DNA of 64,000 nt from Cellulomonas sp. WB94 (GTDB taxonomy: Bacteria > Actinomycetota > Actinomycetes > Actinomycetales > Cellulomonadaceae). Below are positions 8,632 through 16,314 of the stretch, in pieces; the stretch's first letter is position 1; each line of letters starts with the position of its first letter. The stretch lies in assembly GCF_003115775.1 (NCBI RefSeq), contig NZ_QEES01000002.1, positions 2,356,001-2,420,000 of the forward strand. The letters are read 5' to 3'. The notes below the pieces were generated by a model. It ran no database searches. It worked only from the letters and a program-made list of their open reading frames with translations, and was not told the origin of the DNA. The position numbers and the translations under genes were made by a program.

Positions 8632-9311
8632 GCAATCCGCTCGACTCGCTCGCACTGGCTCAGTTCGTCGACCACACCCTCCTCAAGCCCGAGGCCACTG
8701 CGGCCGACGTCCGCGCGCTCGTCGCGGAGGGCGTCCGGCTCGGCGTGTACGCGGTCTGCGTCTCGCCGTCGTTCTTGCCGATCGACGCCCACGGTCTCAA
8801 GGTCGCGACCGTCGTCGGCTTCCCGTCCGGCAAGCACCGCAGCGCCATCAAGGCTGCCGAGGCAGCCCGGGCCGTCGCGGACGGCGCCGACGAGGTCGAC
8901 ATGGTCATCGACATCGGGGCCGCCAAGGCGCGGGACTTCGAGTCGATCCGCGAGGACATCGCCATGGTCCGCGCCGCCGCCCCCGCACCGACGGTGCTCA
9001 AGGTCATCATCGAGTCTGCGGCGCTGAGCGACCACGAGATCGTCGAGACCAGCCGCGCGGCCGAGGCCGCAGGTGCGGACTTCGTCAAGACGTCGACGGG
9101 CTTCCACCCCGCGGGGGGAGCGACGGCACGTGCCGTCGAGATCATCTCCGCGACGGTCGGTGGCAGGCTCGGCATCAAGGCGTCGGGCGGCATCCGCACG
9201 ACGGCGGACGCCCTCGCGATGGTCCAGGCAGGCGCGACCCGGCTGGGACTGTCGGGCACGGCGGCCATCCTCGACGGTTTCCCGGTGGGCACCCGCCCCG
9301 GGAGCGACTGA
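8628..9311 (+). CDS. deoC: Deoxyribose-phosphate aldolase
   Basis: Splits 2-deoxyribose-5-phosphate into acetaldehyde and glyceraldehyde-3-phosphate, the last step of deoxynucleoside catabolism. The 227 residues form a class I aldolase barrel. Schiff-base lysine Lys154 lies in [10 protein letters not shown], with Asp91 in DEVDMVID and a further barrel lysine Lys125 in [17 protein letters not shown] near 180 is the phosphate-binding loop. CGGAAGG at 8613-8619 is the ribosome-binding site and the ATG overlaps the add stop. Acetaldehyde from this step could be taken up by the AdhE encoded near 40 kb. Confidence 0.96.
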   Translation: MSNPLDSLALAQFVDHTLLKPEATAADVRALVAEGVRLGVYAVCVSPSFLPIDAHGLKVATVVGFPSGKHRSAIKAAEAARAVADGADEVDMVIDIGAAKARDFESIREDIAMVRAAAPAPTVLKVIIESAALSDHEIVETSRAAEAAGADFVKTSTGFHPAGGATARAVEIISATVGGRLGIKASGGIRTTADALAMVQAGATRLGLSGTAAILDGFPVGTRPGSD

Positions 9312-9471
9312 CCGTTTGCGGGTGAAGTGTGCGGTTCCCGGTGGGTGGGCTTTGACGACCCACTGGGGGTCCGCCACTGTCAGGGCCAGCGCGGGCGACC
9401 GGCGCGTGCGTCGGGGCCGGTCTGAGCCGTTCAGGCTCCGCGCACGGCCGTCCGTCGACCCAGGACGATGA

Positions 9472-9726
9472 CCGGGGCGACCGGACGATGCAGGAGCGGG
9501 CGCCGCCGCGATCGACGGGTGGAAGGTCTCCTGGACGATGGCGGACGGGCAAACGTTCGGGACCATGTGGGGAGCGGCTCCGACCACGGACGGCCGGTCG
9601 GTGACCGCGGCGAGCCTGTCGTGGAACGCCCAGCTGGAGCCGGGTGCGTCGGCGACGTTCGGCGTCGCGGGGTCCACGACGGCCGACCCGACGACGCTCA
9701 CCGCGTCGTGCGGGCGGAGCAGCTGA
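9472..9726 (+). pseudogene. Truncated family 2 carbohydrate-binding module remnant
   Basis: The open frame from 9472 has no start before an internal ATG at 9538 but reads as the last two thirds of a CBM2 (cellulose-binding) module. IDGWKVSWTMADGQ, MWGAAPT, TAASLSWNAQLEPGASATFG and a terminal Cys follow the CBM2 order of conserved Trp, Asn and Gly positions. The N-terminal Cys strand is not intact; the same frame upstream (9322-9468) reads KCAVPGGWALTTHWGSATV, which may be its decayed start, and is closed by a TGA at 9469-9471. There is no catalytic domain or signal peptide. I read it as a relic of a secreted glycoside hydrolase gene. Apart from this, the 9312-9784 gap holds nothing I recognise. 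Confidence 0.7.
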
Positions 9727-9784
9727 CCGGAACCGGCCGGCACGAGCTCCAGGGGTCTCGGCCCTGCGGTCAGGGGCCCCGCGG

Positions 9785-11656
9785 TCAGAGGCCCAGCGCG
9801 CTCACCATGTCGGCGCGGACGGCGTCGAGGCGCGCGTGCGCCGTCGTGCGAGCCGCCGTGATCTCGTCGTCGGTCGCGGCGGACGCCACCGGGACGATGA
9901 CCTCGAGGTAGCTCTTGACCTTTGGCTCGGTGCCGCTCGGGCGGACGATCACGCGGGTGCCGTCCTCGGCGAGCAGCCGGACACCCTCCGTCGGCGGCAG
10001 CCCGTCCCGCTCCGCCTCGGTACCCGACTCGAGGTCGACGACCTCCACGACGCGCGACCCGTCGAGGCTCGTCGGGGGCGCGGCCCGCAGCCGGCCCATC
10101 GCCGCGACGATGCCGGCAGGGTCCTCGAAGCGGCCGGCGAGCTGCGAGCTCAGATACAGGCCGTGGGCCCGTGCGAGGTCGTCCAGCGCGTCGAGGAGCG
10201 TGCGACCCGAGGCCTTGAGCTCGGCGGCAAGGCCTGCGACGAGCAGCGCCGCGGAGATGCCGTCCTTGTCGCGCACGTGCGCGGGGTCGACGCAGTAGCC
10301 GATGGCCTCCTCGTACCCGTACACGAGCCCCTCGACGCGGGAGATCCACTTGAAGCCCGTGAGGGTCTGGACGTGACGCAGGCCCGCCGACGCGGCGATC
10401 TGCGCGAGCTGGCGCGAGGACACGATCGAGCTGGCCAGCGCCATCCCGTCGGCGCCGGCGGGTGAGCGCAGCGCCCGGTCGGCGGCGAGCCGGCCCAGCA
10501 GCGCGCCGACCTCGTCGCCGTGCAGCATGCGCCAGCCCTCGGCGGCAGCGGTGTCGGGACCGCGGTACGAGCGGGCGCGGGGGTCGCGGACGGCGACACC
10601 GCACCGGTCGGCGTCGGGGTCGAGCGCGATGACCACGTCGGCGCGGAGGTCGCCCGCGAGCGCGGTCGCGAGGTCGATCGCGCCGGCCTCCTCGGGGTTC
10701 GGGAACGGGATCGACGGGAAGTCGCCGTCGGGCTCGGCCTGCTCGGGGACGATGTGCACGTCGGTGAACCCGGCCGTCGCCAGGACACGCTGGCCTGTGA
10801 CGCCGCCCACCCCGTGCATCGGGGTGAGCACGATGCGGACGCGTCCCGCGCGGGCTCGTGCCTCGTCCGTGGGGTCGGCGAGGGACGTGACCGAGGCCAC
10901 GTAGGCGTCGAGCACCTCGGGGCCCAGGACGGTCCAGCCGGACTCGGCGCGGGGCACCGCGGCGACGGACGGGACCCGGGCGATCTCCGCGGCGATCGCG
11001 GCGTCGGCGGGCGGGACGATCTGCGAGCCCTGACCGGACCCCGTCACGACGCGGCCGCCGAGGTACACCTTGTAGCCGTTGTCCTGCGGCGGGTTGTGGC
11101 TCGCGGTGACCATCACGCCCGCGTCCGCGTCGAGGTGGCGGACGGCGAACGCGAGGACCGGCGTGGGCAACGCCGAGGGCAGGACGAGCACCTCGAGGCC
11201 GACGGCCGTGAGCACCGCCGCGGTGTCGAGCGCGAAGTCGGACGAGCGGTGCCGGGCGTCGTAGCCGACGACGACGCGCGGGGCCGGGGTCAGCCCGTCG
11301 AGCTCACCGAGCAGGTAGTCCGCGAGCCCCGACGCGGCGCGGATGACGACCGCGCGGTTCATGCGGTGCGGTCCGCCGCCGAGCTCACCGCGCAGCCCCG
11401 CGGTGCCGAACTGGAGCAGGCCGGAGAACCGGTCGGCGAGGTCGGCACGTGCGCCGGCGACGTCCTGGACCAGCGACTCCTCGCGCGGGGTGCGCGCCGA
11501 GCCGTCGCGGTGCGCACCGACGTCCGTGAGCGGCTGGCTGGCCGTCGCGAGCAGCGCGCTCAGCTGGGCGCTGGTCTGGGCGTCCGGATCGTCCTCGATC
11601 CACGCGGCGACGCGCTGGGCGAGCAGTTCCCACGGTTCCGGCTGCACGATCGACAT
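9785..11656 (-). CDS. Phosphoglucomutase/phosphomannomutase family (PGM2-type)
   Basis: Alpha-D-phosphohexomutase of about 623 residues, close to the PGM2/phosphopentomutase subgroup. The phosphoserine loop VTASHNPPQDNGYK, the metal loop DPDADRCGVAV and the C-terminal phosphate loop RPSGTEPKVK are all intact. The start ATG at 11656 lies six bases after a -10-like TAGGTT; a GTG two codons upstream is less likely. It sits between deoC and purine nucleoside phosphorylase and no deoB is visible here, so it may serve as the phosphopentomutase that turns (deoxy)ribose-1-phosphate into the 5-phosphate. That role is inferred from context; glucose-1-phosphate activity is equally possible. Confidence 0.9.
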   Translation of the reverse strand: MSIVQPEPWELLAQRVAAWIEDDPDAQTSAQLSALLATASQPLTDVGAHRDGSARTPREESLVQDVAGARADLADRFSGLLQFGTAGLRGELGGGPHRMNRAVVIRAASGLADYLLGELDGLTPAPRVVVGYDARHRSSDFALDTAAVLTAVGLEVLVLPSALPTPVLAFAVRHLDADAGVMVTASHNPPQDNGYKVYLGGRVVTGSGQGSQIVPPADAAIAAEIARVPSVAAVPRAESGWTVLGPEVLDAYVASVTSLADPTDEARARAGRVRIVLTPMHGVGGVTGQRVLATAGFTDVHIVPEQAEPDGDFPSIPFPNPEEAGAIDLATALAGDLRADVVIALDPDADRCGVAVRDPRARSYRGPDTAAAEGWRMLHGDEVGALLGRLAADRALRSPAGADGMALASSIVSSRQLAQIAASAGLRHVQTLTGFKWISRVEGLVYGYEEAIGYCVDPAHVRDKDGISAALLVAGLAAELKASGRTLLDALDDLARAHGLYLSSQLAGRFEDPAGIVAAMGRLRAAPPTSLDGSRVVEVVDLESGTEAERDGLPPTEGVRLLAEDGTRVIVRPSGTEPKVKSYLEVIVPVASAATDDEITAARTTAHARLDAVRADMVSALGL

Positions 11657-11662
11657 GCCCAC

Positions 11663-11668
11663 AACCTA
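11663..11668 (-). promoter_or_regulatory. -10-like TAGGTT, leaderless promoter for the mutase
   Basis: On the minus strand TAGGTT is followed by six bases and then ATG 11656, without a Shine-Dalgarno. It decides the start codon of the mutase gene. Confidence 0.5.
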
Positions 11669-11746
11669 CCGACCCCGGCCCCACCGGGCAGCACCGGGCT
11701 GCGACGGGCGCCACCGCCGGGGCGGACGAGCCGTCGCGCCAGAGGG

Positions 11747-12589
11747 TCAGAGCGCCTGGACGATCTTGGCCAGCAGGGCGCTGATCCGCGGACCGGCCTC
11801 GCGCCCCGCCTCGATGACCTCGCCGTGGGAGAGCGGCTCGCCGGTGATGCCGGCCGCCAGGTTCGTGACGAGCGAGAGCCCCAGCACCTCGAGCCCCGCG
11901 TGCCGCGCCGCGATCGCCTCCAGCGTCGTCGACATGCCCACGAGGTCGCCGCCCAGGCGACCGGCCATCCGGACCTCGGCCGGGGTCTCGTAGTGCGGGC
12001 CGCGGAACTGCACGTACACGCCTTCGTCCAGGCTCGGGTCGACCGTGCGTGCCAGGTCCCGCAGGCGCGGCGAGTACAGGTCGGTGAGGTCGACGAACGT
12101 GGCGCCCTCGAGCGGTGACGTTGCCGTGAGGTTGATGTGGTCGCGGATGAGGACCGGCGTGCCCGGGCCCCAGGCGGGGTTCAGGCCGCCGCACCCGTTC
12201 GTCAGGACAACGGTGCGGGCTCCCGCGACGGCGGCCGTGCGGACGCCGTGCACGACCGGTCGCACGCCCTTGCCCTCGTACAGGTGGGTCCTGGACCCCA
12301 GGACCAGTGCGTGGCGCGCGGGTGCGTCCGGCGCCGCGTCGGGAGCCGCGATGCGGATCGAGCGGATCGTCCCGACGTGGCCCACGACGGCGGGTGCCAT
12401 GAACCCCGGCACCTCGTGGCTCGGGACCTCCGCGACCGTCTCGCCCAGCAGGTCGGCAGCGCCGCCCCAGCCCGACCCGAGCACGAGCGCGACGTCGTGC
12501 TGCGCGACGCCCGTCACCTCCGCCAGGTACTGCGCCGCGAGTCGCGCCACGTCGAAGGGATCGGTCATCGGGTCGTCGAGGTCGGCCAT
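11747..12589 (-). CDS. Purine nucleoside phosphorylase, trimeric type
   Basis: Phosphorolyses inosine, guanosine and their deoxy forms to base and pentose-1-phosphate; 280 residues, the length of the trimeric (low-molecular-mass) class. Motifs are VLGSGWGG (phosphate loop), SHEVPGF, the TNGCGGLNP turn and GLSLVTNLAAG near the C-terminus. I chose ATG 12589 because a -10-like TAACCT lies seven bases upstream; the longer open frame to 12688 has no support. It is divergent from the LpdA-type gene. The product sugars feed the mutase next to it, completing a purine route parallel to deoA for pyrimidines. Confidence 0.94.
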   Translation of the reverse strand: MADLDDPMTDPFDVARLAAQYLAEVTGVAQHDVALVLGSGWGGAADLLGETVAEVPSHEVPGFMAPAVVGHVGTIRSIRIAAPDAAPDAPARHALVLGSRTHLYEGKGVRPVVHGVRTAAVAGARTVVLTNGCGGLNPAWGPGTPVLIRDHINLTATSPLEGATFVDLTDLYSPRLRDLARTVDPSLDEGVYVQFRGPHYETPAEVRMAGRLGGDLVGMSTTLEAIAARHAGLEVLGLSLVTNLAAGITGEPLSHGEVIEAGREAGPRISALLAKIVQAL

Positions 12590-12596
12590 GGCGGTC

Positions 12597-12602
12597 AGGT
12601 TA
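12597..12602 (-). promoter_or_regulatory. -10-like TAACCT, leaderless promoter for PNP
   Basis: On the minus strand TAACCT is followed by seven bases and the ATG at 12589. There is no Shine-Dalgarno. Confidence 0.5.
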
Positions 12603-12668
12603 TCGGCCCTGACCGGTCCTGCGCGCGCATCGGGCGGGCACCGCACGGCCGGGTGGGCACGCGCCGGG

Positions 12669-12674
12669 CAGAAT
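12669..12674 (+). promoter_or_regulatory. -10-like CAGAAT, leaderless promoter for the quinone reductase
   Basis: CAGAAT ends six bases before the GTG at 12681, with no Shine-Dalgarno. It lies about 70 bases from the divergent PNP -10. Confidence 0.45.
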
Positions 12675-12680
12675 GGCGAC

Positions 12681-14138
12681 GTGGGCACACCCGATCAGGA
12701 CCTCCAGTCGAGCCGCGTCGTCATCCTGGGAGGCGGACCCGGCGGGTACGAGTCGGCGCTCGTCGCGCGTCGGCTCGGCGCTGACGTCACCGTGGTCGAG
12801 CGGCACGGGCTGGGCGGGGCGGCCGTCCTCACCGACGTGGTGCCGTCGAAGACGCTCATCGCGACGGCCGAGTGGATGACGATCGCCGATCGCGCCCCCG
12901 ACCTGGGCATCCACCTCGACGCCCCCGCGGCCACGCACGCGCGCCTCGACCGGACCCGGGCGATCAGGGAGTCGGAGCAGCATCGGGTCGACCTCGGTGA
13001 GGTCAACGTCCGGGTCAAGGCGCTCGCGGCCGCGCAGTCGGCTGACGTGCACGCACGGCTCGAGCGCGAGGGTGTCCGGATGGTGATCGGCTCGGGTCGG
13101 CTCGACGGGCCGCGCCGTGTCGTGGCCACGGAGGCGGGCGGGCGCGAGCACGCGCTGGACGCCGACGTCGTGCTCGTCTCGACCGGCGCCGTCCCACGCG
13201 TGCTTCCGGGCGGCGAGCCCGACGGTGAGCGGATCCTCACGTGGACGCAGCTGTACGAGCTGACGAGCCTGCCCGAGCGGCTCATCGTCGTCGGGTCCGG
13301 CGTCACGGGTGCGGAGTTCGCCGGGGCGTACCTCGCGCTCGGCTCCGAGGTCGTGCTCGTCTCGAGCCGCGACCGCGTCCTGCCGGGTGAGGACGCCGAC
13401 GCGGCCGACGTCATCGAGGAGGTGTTCCGCGGCCAGGGCATGACGCTCATGGCGCGCTCGCGCGCGCAGTCCGCGACGCGCACGGCCGACGGGGTCGTCG
13501 TGACACTGACCGACGGACGCACCGTCGAGGGGTCCCACGTGCTCATGGCGGTCGGCTCGGTGCCCAGCACGTCGGGCATCGGTCTGGTCGAGGCGGGCGT
13601 GCGGCTCAGCGCGTCGGGCCACGTCGAGGTCGACAAGGTCTCCCGCACGTCGGTGCGCGGCGTGTACGCGGCGGGGGACTGCACGGGCGTGCTGCCGTTG
13701 GCGTCGGTGGCCGCGATGCAGGGCCGCATCGCGATGTCCCATGCGCTCGGAGACTCGGTCATGCCCCTGTCGCTGCGGACCGTCGCCGCGAACATCTTCA
13801 CCGAGCCGGAGATCGCGACCGTCGGCTACGGCGAGGCGCAGCTCAAGGCGGCCGGCTCCCGCTACGTCACGAGCACGCTGGCGCTGGCCCAGAACCCGCG
13901 CGCCAAGATGCTCGGCATGCGCCACGGGTTCGTCAAGCTGTTCGCGCACCCGACCGGGCAGGTGCTCGGGGGCGTCGTCGTCGCACCGAACGCCAGCGAG
14001 CTCATCTTCCCGATCACGCTCGCGGTCTCGCACCGGCTCACCGCCGACGAGGTCGCGAGCTCGTTCACCGTCTACCCGTCGGTCTCGGGGTCGATCGCCG
14101 AGGTCGCCCGGATGCTGCACCAGCGTCAGGACGACTGA
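12681..14138 (+). CDS. LpdA-like NAD(P)H quinone reductase (flavoprotein disulfide reductase fold)
   Basis: A 485-residue two-dinucleotide-binding flavoprotein. GGGPGGYESAL near residue 17 binds FAD, VGSGVTGAEFA near 210 binds NAD(P)H, and YAAGDCTG near 330 is the second FAD motif. The position of the redox disulfide reads GLGGAAVLTDVVPSK, so both cysteines of true dihydrolipoamide dehydrogenase are missing, and the C-terminal HxxxxE pair is replaced (FTVYPSVSGSIAE). This is the pattern of Mycobacterium tuberculosis LpdA (Rv3303c), a quinone reductase, so a role in redox balance rather than in 2-oxoacid dehydrogenases is likely. GTG 12681 was chosen from the leaderless -10. Confidence 0.9.
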   Translation: MGTPDQDLQSSRVVILGGGPGGYESALVARRLGADVTVVERHGLGGAAVLTDVVPSKTLIATAEWMTIADRAPDLGIHLDAPAATHARLDRTRAIRESEQHRVDLGEVNVRVKALAAAQSADVHARLEREGVRMVIGSGRLDGPRRVVATEAGGREHALDADVVLVSTGAVPRVLPGGEPDGERILTWTQLYELTSLPERLIVVGSGVTGAEFAGAYLALGSEVVLVSSRDRVLPGEDADAADVIEEVFRGQGMTLMARSRAQSATRTADGVVVTLTDGRTVEGSHVLMAVGSVPSTSGIGLVEAGVRLSASGHVEVDKVSRTSVRGVYAAGDCTGVLPLASVAAMQGRIAMSHALGDSVMPLSLRTVAANIFTEPEIATVGYGEAQLKAAGSRYVTSTLALAQNPRAKMLGMRHGFVKLFAHPTGQVLGGVVVAPNASELIFPITLAVSHRLTADEVASSFTVYPSVSGSIAEVARMLHQRQDD

Positions 14139-14216
14139 CCCGCGGCTCGCTCCTCGCGCGGCGTCCGATCGGGCGCCCGGCCGGGTGGTCGGTCGGTCGT
14201 CAGGTCGGGCAGGTCC

Positions 14217-16118
14217 TCAGCCGATCGGCCGCAGCGTCACGACGACCGGCAGGTGGTCGGACGAGCGCGGGGTCGTCGGCACGTCGGCGTGCGTCGCCTG
14301 CAGGCCCTGCGCGAGCACCACGTCGACCGCGCTCTGCGGGTGGTCGCTCGGGTAGGTCGGGGCGGGGGCGCCGGAAGGGTCGACCGCGCTCGTCCAGCCT
14401 GCCCCCTCGAGCACGTCGGCCTCGGGCGAGCCCGTCTCGGCGAACACGTCGCCCGCCAGGACCGCCGGTCCGTCTGCCTCCAACGCTGCGAGGAGCGCGT
14501 GCAGCTCGTCGAGGCTCGGGGCGTCGTCGTCAGCACGATCCTGCAGCTGGACGGAGGTCACGCGGACCGCTGTCCCGCTCGCGAGCGTCACGGTGGCCGA
14601 CACCGCCGAGGCCCGCTGCGGCAGCGCACCGGTCGGCCGCGGTGTCACGACGGGGTCGGTGAGCGCCGACCGGGCGAGGATCGCGGTCCCGCGCCGGCGG
14701 TCGTCGGCGGGGGCGACGACGACCTGCATCCCCAACCGGTGGGACAGCCAGGTCGTGAGGTCGAGACCGCCGCCGAGAACCGACCCGCGGGAGACGTCCT
14801 GGAGCGTGACGACGTCGGGGTCGTGCGCCTCGATCGTGCGCGCGATGAGCTCCGGGTCGACGTCGGCCGCGGGCGCGACGCCGTGGTGCAGGTTCCAGTC
14901 GACGACGACGAGCGAGTCGCCGCGGGCGAGCGCCGGGGCCGGCGCGGCCGCCGAGCTGGGCCACCAGCCCACGACGGCGAGCACGACCGCGGGAGTGACG
15001 AGCATGCGGATCGCGTTCGACCGGAACGGCTGAGCAGGCTCGGCCGGCGTCATGGGCAGGTCCGTCGACCCGGCCGTGACCGGCGCCGCGGGAACCCGAC
15101 GACGCAGCCCGGCGACGGTGAGCGCGAGCCCTGCCGCGAGCGCGACGACCTGGTCGGGCAGGCCGAGCGGGACGTCGAGGTCAGCGAGGGCGACGAGCAA
15201 CGGGACGGCGACCCCGAGGCCGACGACGCCGACCGCGAGCGCCGTGCCCGGAACGCCGAGTGGAGCGACGCGGTGCGTCGTCAGCCCGGTGGCGAGGGCG
15301 ACGCCGACGGCGAGCTGCAGCACGACGACAGCAACGAGCTCCACGCCGCCCGTCAGGACGAGAGCGCCGAGGGCGGCGACGGGGACGGCGAGCGCCGCCG
15401 CGATGCGCACGGTCCCGGTCAGCAGGTGGGGGCTGAGCAGCAGCCAGACCGTGACGACGTGCGCGACCACGAGCACCGGCCCGACGTCACGCAGCGGCTC
15501 GCCGGTCTGGGCGGCGACGAACGCCGGGTTGGCGACGACCGTCGTCGCGAGGGCAAGGCACGGGCCGAGCATCCACAGCCGGCGCGGGCGCCCGGTGGAG
15601 CCGTCGACCCGCAGCACGCGCGCGAGGGCCACGGCACCGACCGTCAGCACGCTGACGACGACCCAGCCCACGGGCCCGTGGCGCCAGAAGGCGTCCCACG
15701 TCCCGAGGCTCAGCGCAAGCCCCGTCGCGAGCCCTGAGCCGAGCACGAGACCGAGCGCGGCCTGCCGGCCACCTGTGGCTCGGCCGGCGACGAACGCCAC
15801 GGTGAGCGTCAGGACACCCACCGTGAGTGCGAGAGCCACGAGCCCGACGACGACGCGGGCCTCACCGTCGAGCCCCTGGGCGACGAGCCGGGCGACCGCC
15901 GCGGCAACCGTTCCAGCGAGCACCGTGCGGCCGTCCGGCGACCCGGTGACGCGCCGGCCGGTCGCGAGAAGCAGCACGGCTGCTGCCACGCCGGCCAGGA
16001 GGTACGCGCCGACCGTCGTCGCGCCGGCGGAGCCGCCCATCGGGGCGCTGTCGACCAGCGGGCCGCCGGCTCGCACCATCTCCAAGGTCAGCACCGTGAG
16101 GACGGCGACGAGGCTCAC
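14217..16118 (-). CDS. Membrane protein with C-terminal endonuclease/exonuclease/phosphatase domain
   Basis: About 633 residues. The first 350 or so form ten or more hydrophobic segments; the last 230 form an extracytoplasmic EEP-fold domain with VVDWNLHHG, LQDVSRG (the usual LQEV has Asp here), DRRRGTAIL and the closing SSDHLPVVV. EEP proteins hydrolyse phosphodiesters or phosphoinositides; the substrate here is unknown. The GTG start lies inside what looks like the first membrane helix and overlaps the stop of a 51-residue ORF (GTGA), so the true N-terminus may lie in that ORF and a base may be missing. It converges with the LpdA-type gene. Confidence 0.82.
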   Translation of the reverse strand: MSLVAVLTVLTLEMVRAGGPLVDSAPMGGSAGATTVGAYLLAGVAAAVLLLATGRRVTGSPDGRTVLAGTVAAAVARLVAQGLDGEARVVVGLVALALTVGVLTLTVAFVAGRATGGRQAALGLVLGSGLATGLALSLGTWDAFWRHGPVGWVVVSVLTVGAVALARVLRVDGSTGRPRRLWMLGPCLALATTVVANPAFVAAQTGEPLRDVGPVLVVAHVVTVWLLLSPHLLTGTVRIAAALAVPVAALGALVLTGGVELVAVVVLQLAVGVALATGLTTHRVAPLGVPGTALAVGVVGLGVAVPLLVALADLDVPLGLPDQVVALAAGLALTVAGLRRRVPAAPVTAGSTDLPMTPAEPAQPFRSNAIRMLVTPAVVLAVVGWWPSSAAAPAPALARGDSLVVVDWNLHHGVAPAADVDPELIARTIEAHDPDVVTLQDVSRGSVLGGGLDLTTWLSHRLGMQVVVAPADDRRRGTAILARSALTDPVVTPRPTGALPQRASAVSATVTLASGTAVRVTSVQLQDRADDDAPSLDELHALLAALEADGPAVLAGDVFAETGSPEADVLEGAGWTSAVDPSGAPAPTYPSDHPQSAVDVVLAQGLQATHADVPTTPRSSDHLPVVVTLRPIG

Positions 16119-16270
16119 GCGGGTCGCCGTGCCGGCGTCGGGGGTGTGGTGGGGTCGGTCCGGGCCGCACGGGCGCGGGCCGCGGCACGGGCGAGCGCGC
16201 GGGTCCGCGCGGACAGCGGGGTGCGCGGCGGGGCCGGCGGCCGGGTCGAGCCGTCAGGCATGGAGGTCAC
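16115..16270 (-). other. Possible 5' part of the EEP membrane gene, or small Arg/Pro-rich ORF
   Basis: A 51-codon ORF from GTG 16270 (or ATG 16261) ends in TGA overlapping the EEP gene start. The peptide is rich in Pro, Arg and Ala (for example TRALARAAARARAARTDP), which would suit a cytoplasmic tail before the first membrane helix of the EEP protein. One added base near 16118 would fuse the two frames. It could instead be a coupled leader ORF. Confidence 0.4.
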
Positions 16271-16314
16271 GGCGGTCACCGTACCGCGCGGCCGGGACGG
16301 CGGCGCCGTGGCCG

